Shown: one piece after another, positions 47,389-55,795 of the stretch | Numbering within the stretch: position 1 is the stretch's first letter | Layout of the letters: each line of letters starts with the position of its first letter | Source of the DNA: Streptomyces sp. CNH099 | Lineage (GTDB): Bacteria; Actinomycetota; Actinomycetes; Streptomycetales; Streptomycetaceae | Assembly (NCBI GenBank): GCA_000514715.1 | Contig: AZWL01000001.1 | Coordinates: 806,186 to 870,185 of the forward strand | Direction: 5' to 3' | Length of the DNA stretch: 64,000 nucleotides | Position numbers and translations under genes: made by a program | The notes under the pieces: generated by a model | The model's database searches: none | What the model was told of the DNA's origin: nothing | The model's input: the letters and a program-made list of their open reading frames with translations, nothing else

Positions 47389-48012
47389 TCAGCGGAGCCA
47401 GCGGTTGTCGCGGACGAAGGGCAGCTTCGCCCATGCGCGGCCCAGGCCCCAGGTGTTGCCGGCGTAGGTGACGGCGAGGGCGATGGCCACGACCGCGTAG
47501 ATGACGTGGTAGTCGACGAGGGGGTTGGTCGACATGCTCGGCGAGCCGTCCGACAGGTGCTTGGCCGGAGGCCATTCCGCGACCCACATGAGGGCCATCA
47601 TCACGGTGGTCGCCACCGCGGCGAACCGCAGCGCCACACCGAGGACGAGGGCGAGGCCGATGCCGAGCAGGCCGAGCATGAACAGCCAGTCGGCCCAGGC
47701 GTCGCCGGCCCAGGAGTGGAAGGTGTCCTCCATCGGGCCGACGGCGACGCTGCCGAGGAAGCCCTCGGTGGGCGAGCCGCCGTCGATCCAGGCGCCGTTG
47801 CCCGGGGTCGCATAGCTGAACCCGAAGGTCTTGTCCAGGAAGGCCCACAGGAAGACGAATCCGGTGATCAGCCGGACGCCGGCGAGGACGTAGCCGACCG
47901 CCGAGGTGGTGGTCGCCGCGTCGGTCGCCTCGGTCCCGTTCGCCGTGCGCCCTGCACGCCACTGCGGCAGGCGGGGGACGAAGTGCCGGCGGGGCTGCTG
48001 GTGCACTGCCAT
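47389..48012 (-). CDS. DoxX-like integral membrane protein
   Basis: A 207-residue protein with about four hydrophobic helices (about 40-60, 105-130, 135-150, 175-195), characteristic of DoxX-like proteins, and a Gly/Asp-rich external loop between the first two. DoxX relatives are linked to quinone or thiosulfate redox chemistry, and to the dormancy response in actinobacteria. Start ATG 48012 follows GGGAG. A candidate regulatory palindrome lies at 48141-48156 upstream. Confidence 0.72.
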   Translation of the reverse strand: MAVHQQPRRHFVPRLPQWRAGRTANGTEATDAATTTSAVGYVLAGVRLITGFVFLWAFLDKTFGFSYATPGNGAWIDGGSPTEGFLGSVAVGPMEDTFHSWAGDAWADWLFMLGLLGIGLALVLGVALRFAAVATTVMMALMWVAEWPPAKHLSDGSPSMSTNPLVDYHVIYAVVAIALAVTYAGNTWGLGRAWAKLPFVRDNRWLR

Positions 48013-48140
48013 GGTTGCGCTCCCTTGAGGTGAAGTCTCGATTCCGATTCGGTCTGTGCGCTTTCAATCTCCCGTGCGGGGCGCCGTGTGCGGATGTACT
48101 GAACAGGGCCTTCGCATCGGCCCGAAGGTCGGCAAGCCGA

Positions 48141-48156
48141 GGGACTGTTCGGCCCC
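48141..48156. promoter_or_regulatory. Candidate OsdR/DosR-type box upstream of DoxX-like gene
   Basis: GGGACTGTTCGGCCCC fits the palindrome GGGRCYGWWCRGYCCC at all positions on comparison of both strands. It resembles the GGGACT...AGTCCC box of the mycobacterial DosR regulator but has two more central bases. It lies about 130 bases upstream of the DoxX-like start. Similar imperfect sites occur at 53468-53483 and 61337-61352. Confidence 0.4.
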
Positions 48157-48211
48157 GCGGGCGAGGGTCGGCCCGCTGCTGCGGGCGGCTGTGCCCGGGT
48201 TCGCGGTTTCC

Positions 48212-48967
48212 CTAGCGGGCCGGGACCAGGACGACCGGGCAGCGGGCAGCGCGGAGCAGGGTGCGCACCGTGCGGGGCGGGCCGTGGCGACGCCCGCGGG
48301 TGGCGACGGCGAGCACGGCTCCGCCGGTCTCCCCGTCCTGCGCCGCGGAGGCGGTGGCCGCGGCTCGGGGATCGCGGGCCTGCGGCCTCCGGCGGTCCGG
48401 CTCGGAGGCGGTGGCTGACCGGGATGCGGCGGGTTCGGCGGTCGTCGGCGCGTACGTCCAGGCGCGCCGGACGCGGAGGCCGACGCCGCGCCGCCGGGCC
48501 TCGGCGAAGGCGAAGGCGGCGGCGTCCACCTCGCCGTCGCCGCTGAGGACGAGCAGGACGTGGCCCTGTCCGGGGGACGGGCGGGCGGGCAGGTCGCCGC
48601 GTACGACCATCACCGGCCCCGTGGCCCGTCCCGCGGTGCGCCTGCTCACCGAGCCGCCCACCAGGCCGGCGATCCCGCCGAGCTCCCGGCCGCCCACCAC
48701 GGTCAGCACGGCCGCACGGCCGCGGCTCACCAGGGCGCTCACCGGGTCACCGGCCACCGGCACGGCGACGACCTCCAGCCCGGGGCACCGGTCGCGTACG
48801 CGGTCGACGGCGACCGCGAGGACGGGCGCGGCCCCGTCCACATCGGGTAGCGCGTAGACGATCTCCAGCGCGGCCCCCCGCCGCACCGCTTCCTCCGCTG
48901 CCAGGTCGAGGGCCCGTACCGCGGGGAAGGAGCCGTCGAAACCCACCAGCACTCGCCCTGTGCTCAT
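48212..48967 (-). CDS. Universal stress protein with low-complexity insertion
   Basis: A 251-residue UspA-family protein. The N-terminal domain has V-L-V-G-F-D-G-S and the binding segment V-V-G-G-R-E-L-G-G. The second domain is degenerate, with an Ala/Arg/Asp-rich stretch (about residues 180-225) before the conserved C-terminal A-R-C-P-V-V-L-V-P. ATP binding in the second half is doubtful. Start ATG 48967. Divergent from the acyl-CoA synthetase gene. Confidence 0.8.
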   Translation of the reverse strand: MSTGRVLVGFDGSFPAVRALDLAAEEAVRRGAALEIVYALPDVDGAAPVLAVAVDRVRDRCPGLEVVAVPVAGDPVSALVSRGRAAVLTVVGGRELGGIAGLVGGSVSRRTAGRATGPVMVVRGDLPARPSPGQGHVLLVLSGDGEVDAAAFAFAEARRRGVGLRVRRAWTYAPTTAEPAASRSATASEPDRRRPQARDPRAAATASAAQDGETGGAVLAVATRGRRHGPPRTVRTLLRAARCPVVLVPAR

Positions 48968-49377
48968 CTCTCTGCCTTCCGTCGGCGGGGCTCGTCGAGG
49001 CCGAGCATGAGCGCCGTCACGGGCGGGGATGAAGGGCGTTTCGGCTCCGATCGACACCGACCGGCCCCCGCGGGGGTGCACCACCGGGCCCCTGCCGGAG
49101 CCCGGGGCACCGAGCGGCGGGCTCGCGCAGCTCGGTTGCGCGGCCGCCGCCGGGCACGAAGCGGGGGCGCCGTTCGCCCTCGGCGTCCCGCGGTCCCCTG
49201 GCCGGCGCGGTCGGGGGCGGGCAGCACCCAGCCTTACCCGGCAGCCCCGCCGACCGGGCCGGTCGACCGGACACGGGGCGGGACTCTCGGCCCCGTGGTC
49301 GGCCCCGGGCAGCCCCTGAGGCGGGCAGGAGCGGCACCGGATGCTGAAGGCGGACTCGTACCGAGAGGGGATCCGCG
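48968..49377. other. Intergenic region between USP and acyl-CoA synthetase
   Basis: No gene over 410 bases. A hairpin (CACGGGGC 49272-49279 with GCCCCGTG 49290-49297) encloses GGGACTCTCGGCCCC, similar to the palindrome at 48141-48156 but one base shorter. It probably carries the divergent promoters of both genes. Confidence 0.4.
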
Positions 49378-52065
49378 ATGACGGACGTCGTGCAGGACAA
49401 CGCCGCGCACGCGCTGATGGCAGACGGCAGCACGGTGCTGATCCGGCCTGCGCAGCGGGATGACCGTGACCGGTTGCTGGAGCTGTACCGGCGGATGTCG
49501 CCGGAGAACCTCCGGTTGCGGTTCTTCAGCTCCGCCGCGCGGCCCGGGCGCTGGGCGGCGGAGCGGGCGTGCGATCCGGGGCGGACCGGGCACACCGCGC
49601 TGCTCGCCGAGCTGGGCGAGCGGATCGTCGGGGTGGCCGAGTACGAGAAGGCCGAGCCGGGCTCCGTGAGCGCGGACCTCGCTCTCGCGGTCGCCGACGA
49701 CCTGCACCACCGCGGCGTCGGCACGCTGCTGCTCGAACACCTGGTGCACGCGGCGCGCACCGACGGCGTGCGGTTCTTCACCGCCGACGCGCTGGCCGAC
49801 AACCACAAGGTGCAGCAGGTCTTCACCGACGTCGGGCTGCGCGTGACCCGCCGGCTCGACGGTCCGGAGCTGCGCTGCACGGTGGCGCTGGAGCCGGACG
49901 AGCGCTACCTGGAAGCCTGCGAGGAGCGGGGGCGTACGGCCGGCACCGTCAGCCTGGAGCCGCTGCTGCGGCCCGGTTGCATCGCGGTGGTCGGCGCGGG
50001 GCGCGGCCCCGGCTCCGTCGGCCGGGCGGTGCTGCGGAATCTGCGGCGGGGCGGCTTCGCCGGCCGGCTGCTGGCGGTCAACCCGCACGCCCACGCCGTC
50101 GAGCGCACCCCCAGCTACCCGTCCGTCGACGCCCTGCCCGCCGTGCCTGATCTCGCCGTCCTGGCGGTCCCCGCGGCCGCGGTGCCGGCGACGGCCGAGG
50201 CGTGCGGCAAGGCGGGGGTACGGGCGTTGGTGGTCCTGACCTCCGGGCTGGATGAGAGGCAGGGCGTGGCGCTGCTGGACGCCTGCCGCAGCCACGGGAT
50301 GCGGCTGGTGGGCCCCAACTGCCTCGGCATCGCCAACACCGACGACGCCGTACGCCTGGACGCCACCTTCGCCGCGCGCCGCCCGGCGCGCGGCCGCGCG
50401 GGGGTCGCCGTGCAGTCCGGCGGGGTGGGCATCGCGCTGCTCGACGGGCTCACCCGGCTCGGCATCGGCGTCTCCAGCTTCGTCTCCCTCGGCGACAAGT
50501 ACGACGTCAGCGGCAACGACCTGCTGCAGTGGTGGGAGTCCGACGAGACGACCGAACTGGCGCTGCTGCACCTGGAGTCCTTCGGCAACCCGCGCGCCTT
50601 CTCCCGCACCGCCCGCCGGGTGGCGCGCCGCATCCCGGTACTCACCGTCGACGCCGGCCGCTCCGCCGCCGGACGGCGGGCCGCCGCCTCGCACACCGCG
50701 GCCGCCGCCACCCCGACGATGACCCGGCAGGCGCTGTTCACCCAGGCCGGGGTCATCGCCACCCGGTCGGTGTCCGAACTGCTCGACACCGCCGCGCTCC
50801 TGCACTCCCAGCCGCTGCCCGGGGGCAGCCGGGTGGCGGTGGTCTCCAACGCGGGCGGGGTCGGCGTCCTGGCGGCCGACGCCTGCGCCGAGGCCGGCCT
50901 GACGGTGCCGGAGCTGCCCGCGGGGCTGGTCGACGACCTGCTGCGGGCACTGCCCGAAGGGGCGTTCGCCGCCAACCCCGTCGACGCCACCGCCGCGGTC
51001 GGCTCCCAGGCGCTGCGCGCCTGTGTGGAGCGGCTGACCGCGCACGGCGCCGTCGACGCGGTGCTGGTGGCACTGGCGCCCACCGCGCTGGCCGCGGCGA
51101 CCGGCGACGACCCGGTTCTCGGGCTGCTGGCCGGGCGTTGCTCCCGACCGGTCGCCGCGGTCGTCCTCGGCCAGCCGGAGCAGGTGCGGCTGCTGCCCCG
51201 CACGCAGGGCGGCGCCGTACCGGCGTACGCCGACGCCGCCTCCGCCGCGCGGGCCCTGGCGCACGCGGCCGAACGGGCCCGCTGGCTGGCCCGTCCGCCG
51301 GGGGCCCGCCCCGTCCTCGACGGCGTCGATCCGGTCCGCGCCCGCGCCGTCGTCGACGGCTTCCTGGCGGACCGGCCGGAGGGCGGCTGGCTCGATCCCC
51401 GAGGCTGCGCGGAGTTGCTCGACTGCTACGGCATCCGTCAGCTGCCCTGGGCCTGGGCGGAGAACGAGGACGACACGGCCGAGGCGGCCGTCCGGCTGGC
51501 CGGCCCGGACGGCCGGGTGGCCCTCAAGGCGTACTGGCCGGGGCTGGTGCACAAGAGCGAGCAGGGCGCGGTGCTGCTGGACCTGCAGGGCGAGTCCCAG
51601 GTGCGGGCCGCGTGCCGCGACCTCGCCGCCCGCTTCGCCGGGACGATGACCGGTGTGCTCGTGCAGCCCATGGCCGGGCGCGGCACCGAGCTGTTCGCCG
51701 GGGTCACCGCCGACGACGTGTTCGGCCCGCTGGTCCTCTTCGGCCTCGGCGGCACCGCCACCGAAGTGCTCGCCGACCACGCGGCGCGGCTCGCGCCGCT
51801 CACCGACCGCGACGTCCACGAGCTGATCACCGCCCCGCGCTGCGCCCCGCTGCTGTTCGGCCACCGCGGCGCCGGGCCGGTGGACCTGGCGGGTCTGGAG
51901 CAGCAGCTGTTGCGGCTGTCGGCGATGGTCCACGACCTGCCGCAGCTCACCGAGGCCGACCTCAACCCGCTGCTGGCCCGGCCGGACGGCGTCGCCGCCG
52001 TGGACGTGCGCATCCGTGTGCTGCCGCGCCGGGAGCACGACCCGTACCTGCGCCGGCTGCGCTGA
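49378..52065 (+). CDS. ADP-forming acyl-CoA synthetase fused to GNAT acetyltransferase
   Basis: An 895-residue fusion. Residues about 18-165 are a GNAT acetyltransferase (H-H-R-G-V-G-T-L-L-L acetyl-CoA motif). From about 200 on is an ADP-forming acetyl-CoA synthetase: CoA-binding G-A-G-R-G-P-G-S-V-G, P-N-C-L-G, S-G-G-V-G-I and the phospho-histidine segment S-H-T-A-A-A, then an ATP-grasp domain (about 690-880). This resembles Pat-type protein acetyltransferases and acetate-forming synthetases that yield ATP from acetyl-CoA. It could make ATP from PFL-derived acetyl-CoA or acetylate proteins. ATG 49378 follows GAGAGGGG. Confidence 0.85.
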   Translation: MTDVVQDNAAHALMADGSTVLIRPAQRDDRDRLLELYRRMSPENLRLRFFSSAARPGRWAAERACDPGRTGHTALLAELGERIVGVAEYEKAEPGSVSADLALAVADDLHHRGVGTLLLEHLVHAARTDGVRFFTADALADNHKVQQVFTDVGLRVTRRLDGPELRCTVALEPDERYLEACEERGRTAGTVSLEPLLRPGCIAVVGAGRGPGSVGRAVLRNLRRGGFAGRLLAVNPHAHAVERTPSYPSVDALPAVPDLAVLAVPAAAVPATAEACGKAGVRALVVLTSGLDERQGVALLDACRSHGMRLVGPNCLGIANTDDAVRLDATFAARRPARGRAGVAVQSGGVGIALLDGLTRLGIGVSSFVSLGDKYDVSGNDLLQWWESDETTELALLHLESFGNPRAFSRTARRVARRIPVLTVDAGRSAAGRRAAASHTAAAATPTMTRQALFTQAGVIATRSVSELLDTAALLHSQPLPGGSRVAVVSNAGGVGVLAADACAEAGLTVPELPAGLVDDLLRALPEGAFAANPVDATAAVGSQALRACVERLTAHGAVDAVLVALAPTALAAATGDDPVLGLLAGRCSRPVAAVVLGQPEQVRLLPRTQGGAVPAYADAASAARALAHAAERARWLARPPGARPVLDGVDPVRARAVVDGFLADRPEGGWLDPRGCAELLDCYGIRQLPWAWAENEDDTAEAAVRLAGPDGRVALKAYWPGLVHKSEQGAVLLDLQGESQVRAACRDLAARFAGTMTGVLVQPMAGRGTELFAGVTADDVFGPLVLFGLGGTATEVLADHAARLAPLTDRDVHELITAPRCAPLLFGHRGAGPVDLAGLEQQLLRLSAMVHDLPQLTEADLNPLLARPDGVAAVDVRIRVLPRREHDPYLRRLR

Positions 52066-52096
52066 GCGCACCCGCGCATCCTGTGAGGAGACTGCG

Positions 52097-52828
52097 ATGA
52101 AGCACCGCAAGATCGGCAACGTGATGACCGACGACGTCGTCACCGCCGGCCCCGACACCCCGTTCAAAGAGGTCGCCCGACGGCTGCACGAGCACCGCAT
52201 CAGCGGACTGCCCGTGGTCGACGACGACGAGAACGTCGTCGGGGTCATCTCCGAGACCGACCTGATGCTCCGCCAGGCCGCGCAGCGCCCCGTCTACGAG
52301 TCGCCGCGCCGCCGCCTGCTGCCCGGGCTGACCCGCCGGGCGCGGGCGGAGCGCCGTAAGGCGCAGGCGACCTCCGCCGACGCGCTGATGTCCCGCCCCG
52401 CGGTCACCGTGCGCGCCGACGACACCGTCACGCACGCGGCCCGCGTCATGGCCGGGAACCGCGTGGAGCGGCTGCCGGTGGTCGACGAGGAGAACCGGCT
52501 GATCGGCATCGTCACCCGCCGCGACCTGCTGCAGGTTTTCGTCCGCAGCGACGCCGAGATCCGCCGGGAGGTGCTCGACGAAGTTCTCACCCGTGGCCTG
52601 TGGGTGGTCGCAGGGCAGGTGCGCGTCGGAGTCGACGAGGGGATCGTGGTCCTGGAGGGCGAGCTGGAGCGGCAGAGCGAGGTCGAGGTCGCCGGGACGC
52701 TGACCGAGAAGGTCGACGGCGTGGTCGGTGTGGACAACCGGCTGACCTACCGCATGGACGACTCCCGCATCCGCCCCGTCGAGCAGGTCCCGCACGGCGT
52801 GGCGGACGACTGGCTGCGCCGTCTGTGA
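52097..52828 (+). CDS. CBS-domain pair protein with BON domain
   Basis: A 243-residue protein. Two CBS domains (about 8-65 and 95-150; V-V-D-D-D-E-N-V-V-G-V and V-V-D-E-E-N-R-L-I-G-I) sense adenine nucleotides, and the C-terminal region (about 160-225) is a BON domain. A basic linker separates the CBS pair. Such proteins are frequent in dormancy regulons. ATG 52097 follows GAGGAG; 31 bases after the preceding gene, so probably the same operon. Confidence 0.85.
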   Translation: MKHRKIGNVMTDDVVTAGPDTPFKEVARRLHEHRISGLPVVDDDENVVGVISETDLMLRQAAQRPVYESPRRRLLPGLTRRARAERRKAQATSADALMSRPAVTVRADDTVTHAARVMAGNRVERLPVVDEENRLIGIVTRRDLLQVFVRSDAEIRREVLDEVLTRGLWVVAGQVRVGVDEGIVVLEGELERQSEVEVAGTLTEKVDGVVGVDNRLTYRMDDSRIRPVEQVPHGVADDWLRRL

Positions 52829-52869
52829 CCGCACACGTACGCGGCGCCCTGAGCCTGCGTCAGAAGAAC

Positions 52870-52900
52870 GGGGTGGCCCGAGACCTGCTCGGGCCACCCC
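52870..52900. terminator. Bidirectional terminator between CBS and OsmC genes
   Basis: GGGGTGGCCCGAG (52870-52882), loop ACCTG, CTCGGGCCACCCC (52888-52900): a perfect 13-base stem in the gap between two convergent genes. Confidence 0.85.
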
Positions 52901-52944
52901 GGCGTCGGGCCGGCACCGGCGGGTGACCGGCCCTCCGCTCCCCC

Positions 52945-53406
52945 TCAGCCGAGTTCCACCTCGATCTCGGGCGGTTGCCGGAGCGAGTTGTGGACGGTGC
53001 AGTGCCGCACCACCGACAGCAGCACCTCGCGCTGCCGCTCCGTGAGGACCGCGGGGACGGCGATGCGCATCGTCACCCGCGCCACCCGGGCCGGCCGGTC
53101 CTCCGCCATCGTGTACGTGGTCTCCACCCGCAACCCGTCCCGGGTCCTGCCGTGCCGGTGCAGGTAGCGGCCCGCGTAGTACGCCATGCACGCCGCCAGC
53201 GAGGTCACGAACAACTCCACCGGCGTCGGGGCGAGGTTTCCGCCACCGGCGCTGCCCGGCTGGTCGGTCATGAGTCGGTGGCCGCCCGCGGAGATCCGGT
53301 ACAGCTCCCCCGACACGTAGGCGACGTCGACGGTTCCCTCCTGCAGCGGGCCCGGGTTTCCGAACGCCGCGGTGTGCACCACGCGCCGCGCGGTCTCGTC
53401 CTTCAT
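52945..53406 (-). CDS. OsmC-family peroxide-detoxifying protein
   Basis: A 153-residue OsmC/Ohr fold protein. The two redox cysteines are visible: Cys73 in L-A-A-C-M-A-Y-Y and a second in V-R-H-C-T-V-H-N, the positions of peroxidatic and resolving Cys. It reduces organic hydroperoxides with lipoyl-type reductants. Start ATG 53406. It ends close to the terminator; divergent from the cNMP-binding gene, sharing a possible regulatory box. Confidence 0.88.
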   Translation of the reverse strand: MKDETARRVVHTAAFGNPGPLQEGTVDVAYVSGELYRISAGGHRLMTDQPGSAGGGNLAPTPVELFVTSLAACMAYYAGRYLHRHGRTRDGLRVETTYTMAEDRPARVARVTMRIAVPAVLTERQREVLLSVVRHCTVHNSLRQPPEIEVELG

Positions 53407-53467
53407 CTCCGGCTCCTCTCCCCTTCTGGTCCCGCTTCCAGCCAAGCGCGCTCCTCGCCGCTCTGCT

Positions 53468-53483
53468 GGGGCCGTTCGGGCAC
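53468..53483. promoter_or_regulatory. Candidate dormancy-type palindrome between OsmC and cNMP-binding genes
   Basis: GGGGCCGTTCGGGCAC matches the palindrome GGGRCYGWWCRGYCCC at 14 of 16 positions. It is placed between divergent genes. Low confidence as a regulator site. Confidence 0.3.
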
Positions 53484-53686
53484 GTCAGCGGGCCGGCCGG
53501 CCGGCAGCGGGGCGCCGCTCGGCCCCTGCCGTCCGCGGCGCCCGGGGCGGATGGTGGAGGTGGAAGCCCCCCGCACGGAGGAGGAGTGGCGAGGACCTCG
53601 GCGGCCTCTCCGGGTGGCGGCCGGCACCGGGCCCGTGGCGGCCGGGCACCGCCGGGCGCCCGCCCAGCGACCGGACGGAGAACATC

Positions 53687-54148
53687 ATGATCAACACGAG
53701 CACCAGCCTGCTCGGCGCGCTGCGGCCCGAGACCCGGGAGCGGCTGCTGGAGACCGCCCGGGACGTGTCCTTCGCGGCCGGGCAGCGGATCTTCAACGAA
53801 GGGCAGCGCGCCGACCGCTTCTGGGTGCTGCGCACCGGCTCGGTCAGCCTCGACCTGCACGTGCCGGGACGGCAGGCGGCCGTCGTGGAGACCCTGCACT
53901 CCGGTGACCTGCTGGGCTGGTCCTGGCTGTTCCGGCCGTACCAGTGGCACCTGGGCGCGCAGGCCCTCAGCCCGGTGCGGGCCCTGGAGTTCGACGCCAC
54001 CGTGGTGCGCGAGCTCTGCGAGGCGGACCCCCTGGCCGGCAGGGCGATCACACACCGCCTCGCCGAGATCATCGGACACCGGCTGCAGGCCGCCCGTACC
54101 CGGCTGCTCGACCTGTACGGGCCCTACGGCAGCGGACCGATGCCGTGA
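53687..54148 (+). CDS. Cyclic-nucleotide-binding domain protein lacking an HTH
   Basis: A 153-residue protein with one cNMP-binding domain (F-N-E-G-Q-R-A-D-R-F-W-V, G-D-L-L-G-W-S-W) and the C-terminal helix (about 118-145), then a short tail. The helix-turn-helix seen in Crp/Fnr regulators is absent, so it cannot bind DNA alone. ATG 53687. Its TGA overlaps the start of the flavin/Fe-S oxidoreductase by GTGA. It is probably the sensory partner of that enzyme. The conserved Arg of cAMP binding is not clearly present. Confidence 0.8.
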   Translation: MINTSTSLLGALRPETRERLLETARDVSFAAGQRIFNEGQRADRFWVLRTGSVSLDLHVPGRQAAVVETLHSGDLLGWSWLFRPYQWHLGAQALSPVRALEFDATVVRELCEADPLAGRAITHRLAEIIGHRLQAARTRLLDLYGPYGSGPMP

Positions 54149-54987
54149 CCGCGGCCCCGGTGCCGTACCGGGTGGTGCGGCGCATCGAGGAGAGCCCGGC
54201 CACGGTCACGCTCGTGATCGAACCGGACGGCGCCGCGCTGCCGGCGTTCCGGCCGGGCCAGTTCGCCGTGCTGCGGGGCTTCGGCGCCGGACAAGGCGTC
54301 GGAGAGGGCGTCGGAGAAGCAGCCGTGGCGGTCAGCGGGATCCTGGAGCACCGGAGCCGGCTCGCGCACACCGTAACGTCCGCGGGCACCGTGCCCGCCG
54401 CTCTGCACGCGGCGCGGCCGGGCAGCGTACTGGGCGTACGCGGCCCCTTCGGCACCGACTGGGCACCGGAGGCCGCCGACGGCGGGGACGTGCTTGTCGT
54501 CGCCGGAGACGACGGCCTCGCCCCGCTGCGTCCGCTCGTGCGCTCGGTCCTGGCGCGGGCCGACCGGTTCCAGCGGATCAGCCTGCTCGTCGGCGCCCGC
54601 ACCCCGGCCGAGCTGCTGTACCGGCACGAACTGCGGTGTCTGGCGGACGCGTCCGCGGCGCACGTGACCGTCACCGTCGACCGTCCGGCCACCGGCTGGC
54701 GCGACCGGGTGGGCGCGGTGACCCGGCAGCTGGACGGTGTTCCCTTCGACCCGTCCGCCACCACGGCCTTCGTCTGCGGCCCCGAGGCGATGGTCCTGGA
54801 CACCGCTCGCGAGTTGCTGCACCGCGGCGTACCGGGCGGGCGGATCCGCGTGTCGCCGGAGCGGAACGTGTGCTGCGCCACCGGTCGCTGCGGCCGGTGC
54901 CGGCTCGGTCCGGTGCCGCTGTGCGGGGAAGGCCCCGTGGTCGGCTACGACCGGGTGGCCGGCCTGCTCGCCGTGCAGGAGCTGTGA
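54145..54987 (+). CDS. FAD/NAD(P)-binding oxidoreductase with C-terminal [2Fe-2S] cluster
   Basis: A 280-residue protein like the gamma subunit of sulfhydrogenase or dihydroorotate dehydrogenase B. FAD domain (about 1-100) with F-R-P-G-Q-F-A-V, the NAD domain with V-V-A-G-D-D-G-L-A-P (usual G-G-G-I-G-x-A-P is altered), and a Cys-rich [2Fe-2S] site C-C-A-T-G-R-C-G-R-C then C near residue 250-266. Start GTG 54145 overlaps the cNMP gene. Electron transfer under redox stress is likely. It may be regulated by cyclic nucleotide via its partner. Confidence 0.8.
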   Translation: MTAAPVPYRVVRRIEESPATVTLVIEPDGAALPAFRPGQFAVLRGFGAGQGVGEGVGEAAVAVSGILEHRSRLAHTVTSAGTVPAALHAARPGSVLGVRGPFGTDWAPEAADGGDVLVVAGDDGLAPLRPLVRSVLARADRFQRISLLVGARTPAELLYRHELRCLADASAAHVTVTVDRPATGWRDRVGAVTRQLDGVPFDPSATTAFVCGPEAMVLDTARELLHRGVPGGRIRVSPERNVCCATGRCGRCRLGPVPLCGEGPVVGYDRVAGLLAVQEL

Positions 54988-55075
54988 GATGTCCGGGCGC
55001 AGACCCGCCCGTTCCTTCCCCGCTCCCCCCCCTGATCCTCGGCCTGGCGGCCGGGCGCATGCGAAGGAGAACGCC

Positions 55076-55783
55076 ATGACCGCCCCCACCGGCTCGGTAG
55101 GCACGTACCGGGTGACCGACGTGATGACCCACACGGTCGTCGCCGTCGGACGTGACGCGCCGTTCAAGGAGATCGTCGCCACCCTCCAGCAGTGGAAGGT
55201 CAGCGCCCTGCCCGTGCTGGCGGGCGACGGCCGGGTGGTCGGCGTGGTCTCCGAGGCGGATCTGCTGCCCAAGGAGGAGTTCCGGGACAGCGACCCCACC
55301 CGCTTCGAGCAACTGCGGCGCCTGGACGACCTCGCCAAGGCGGGCGCCGTCACGGCCCGGGAGCTGATGAGCACCCCCGCCGTCACCGTTCGCGCCGACG
55401 CCGTCCTTGCCGAGGCCGCCCGCATCATGGCCGTGCGGCACGTCAAGCGGCTGCCCGTGGTGGACGCCGAGGGAAAGCTGGCGGGCGTCGTCAGCCGCGC
55501 CGACCTGCTCAGGGTCTTCCTGCGATCGGACGAGGACCTGGCGGCAGCGGTGCGGGACGAGGTGCTGGCGCACCTCTTCCCCGGCGATCCCCCGCCCGTC
55601 GAGGCCCTGGTGCACGAGGGCGTCGTCACCCTCACCGGGCGGCTGGACGACCGCACCCGCGTCCCGGTGCTGGCCCGGCTCGTCCGGGCGGTGGAGGGCG
55701 TCGTGGACGTCCGGATGGACCTCGGCGGCCCGCCGCCGCGGCCGCGGCCCGCGAGGCGATCGGGCGGCGCGGGCGCCCGGTGA
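55076..55783 (+). CDS. CBS-domain pair protein with BON domain
   Basis: A 235-residue protein built like the one at 52097: CBS 1 (about 12-65, V-V-G-V-V-S-E-A-D-L-L), CBS 2 (about 95-150), and a BON-type region (about 160-220) with an Arg/Pro tail. ATG 55076 follows GAAGGAGA. It is 90 bases after the oxidoreductase. The two CBS genes probably arose by duplication. They could sense ATP/AMP state. Confidence 0.83.
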   Translation: MTAPTGSVGTYRVTDVMTHTVVAVGRDAPFKEIVATLQQWKVSALPVLAGDGRVVGVVSEADLLPKEEFRDSDPTRFEQLRRLDDLAKAGAVTARELMSTPAVTVRADAVLAEAARIMAVRHVKRLPVVDAEGKLAGVVSRADLLRVFLRSDEDLAAAVRDEVLAHLFPGDPPPVEALVHEGVVTLTGRLDDRTRVPVLARLVRAVEGVVDVRMDLGGPPPRPRPARRSGGAGAR

Positions 55784-55795
55784 GGCAGGGGAGGT

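Noticed and set aside
48212..48967. USP as two-domain functional ATP-binding protein
   Set aside because: The second domain is degraded by a low-complexity insertion, so only one functional domain is claimed.
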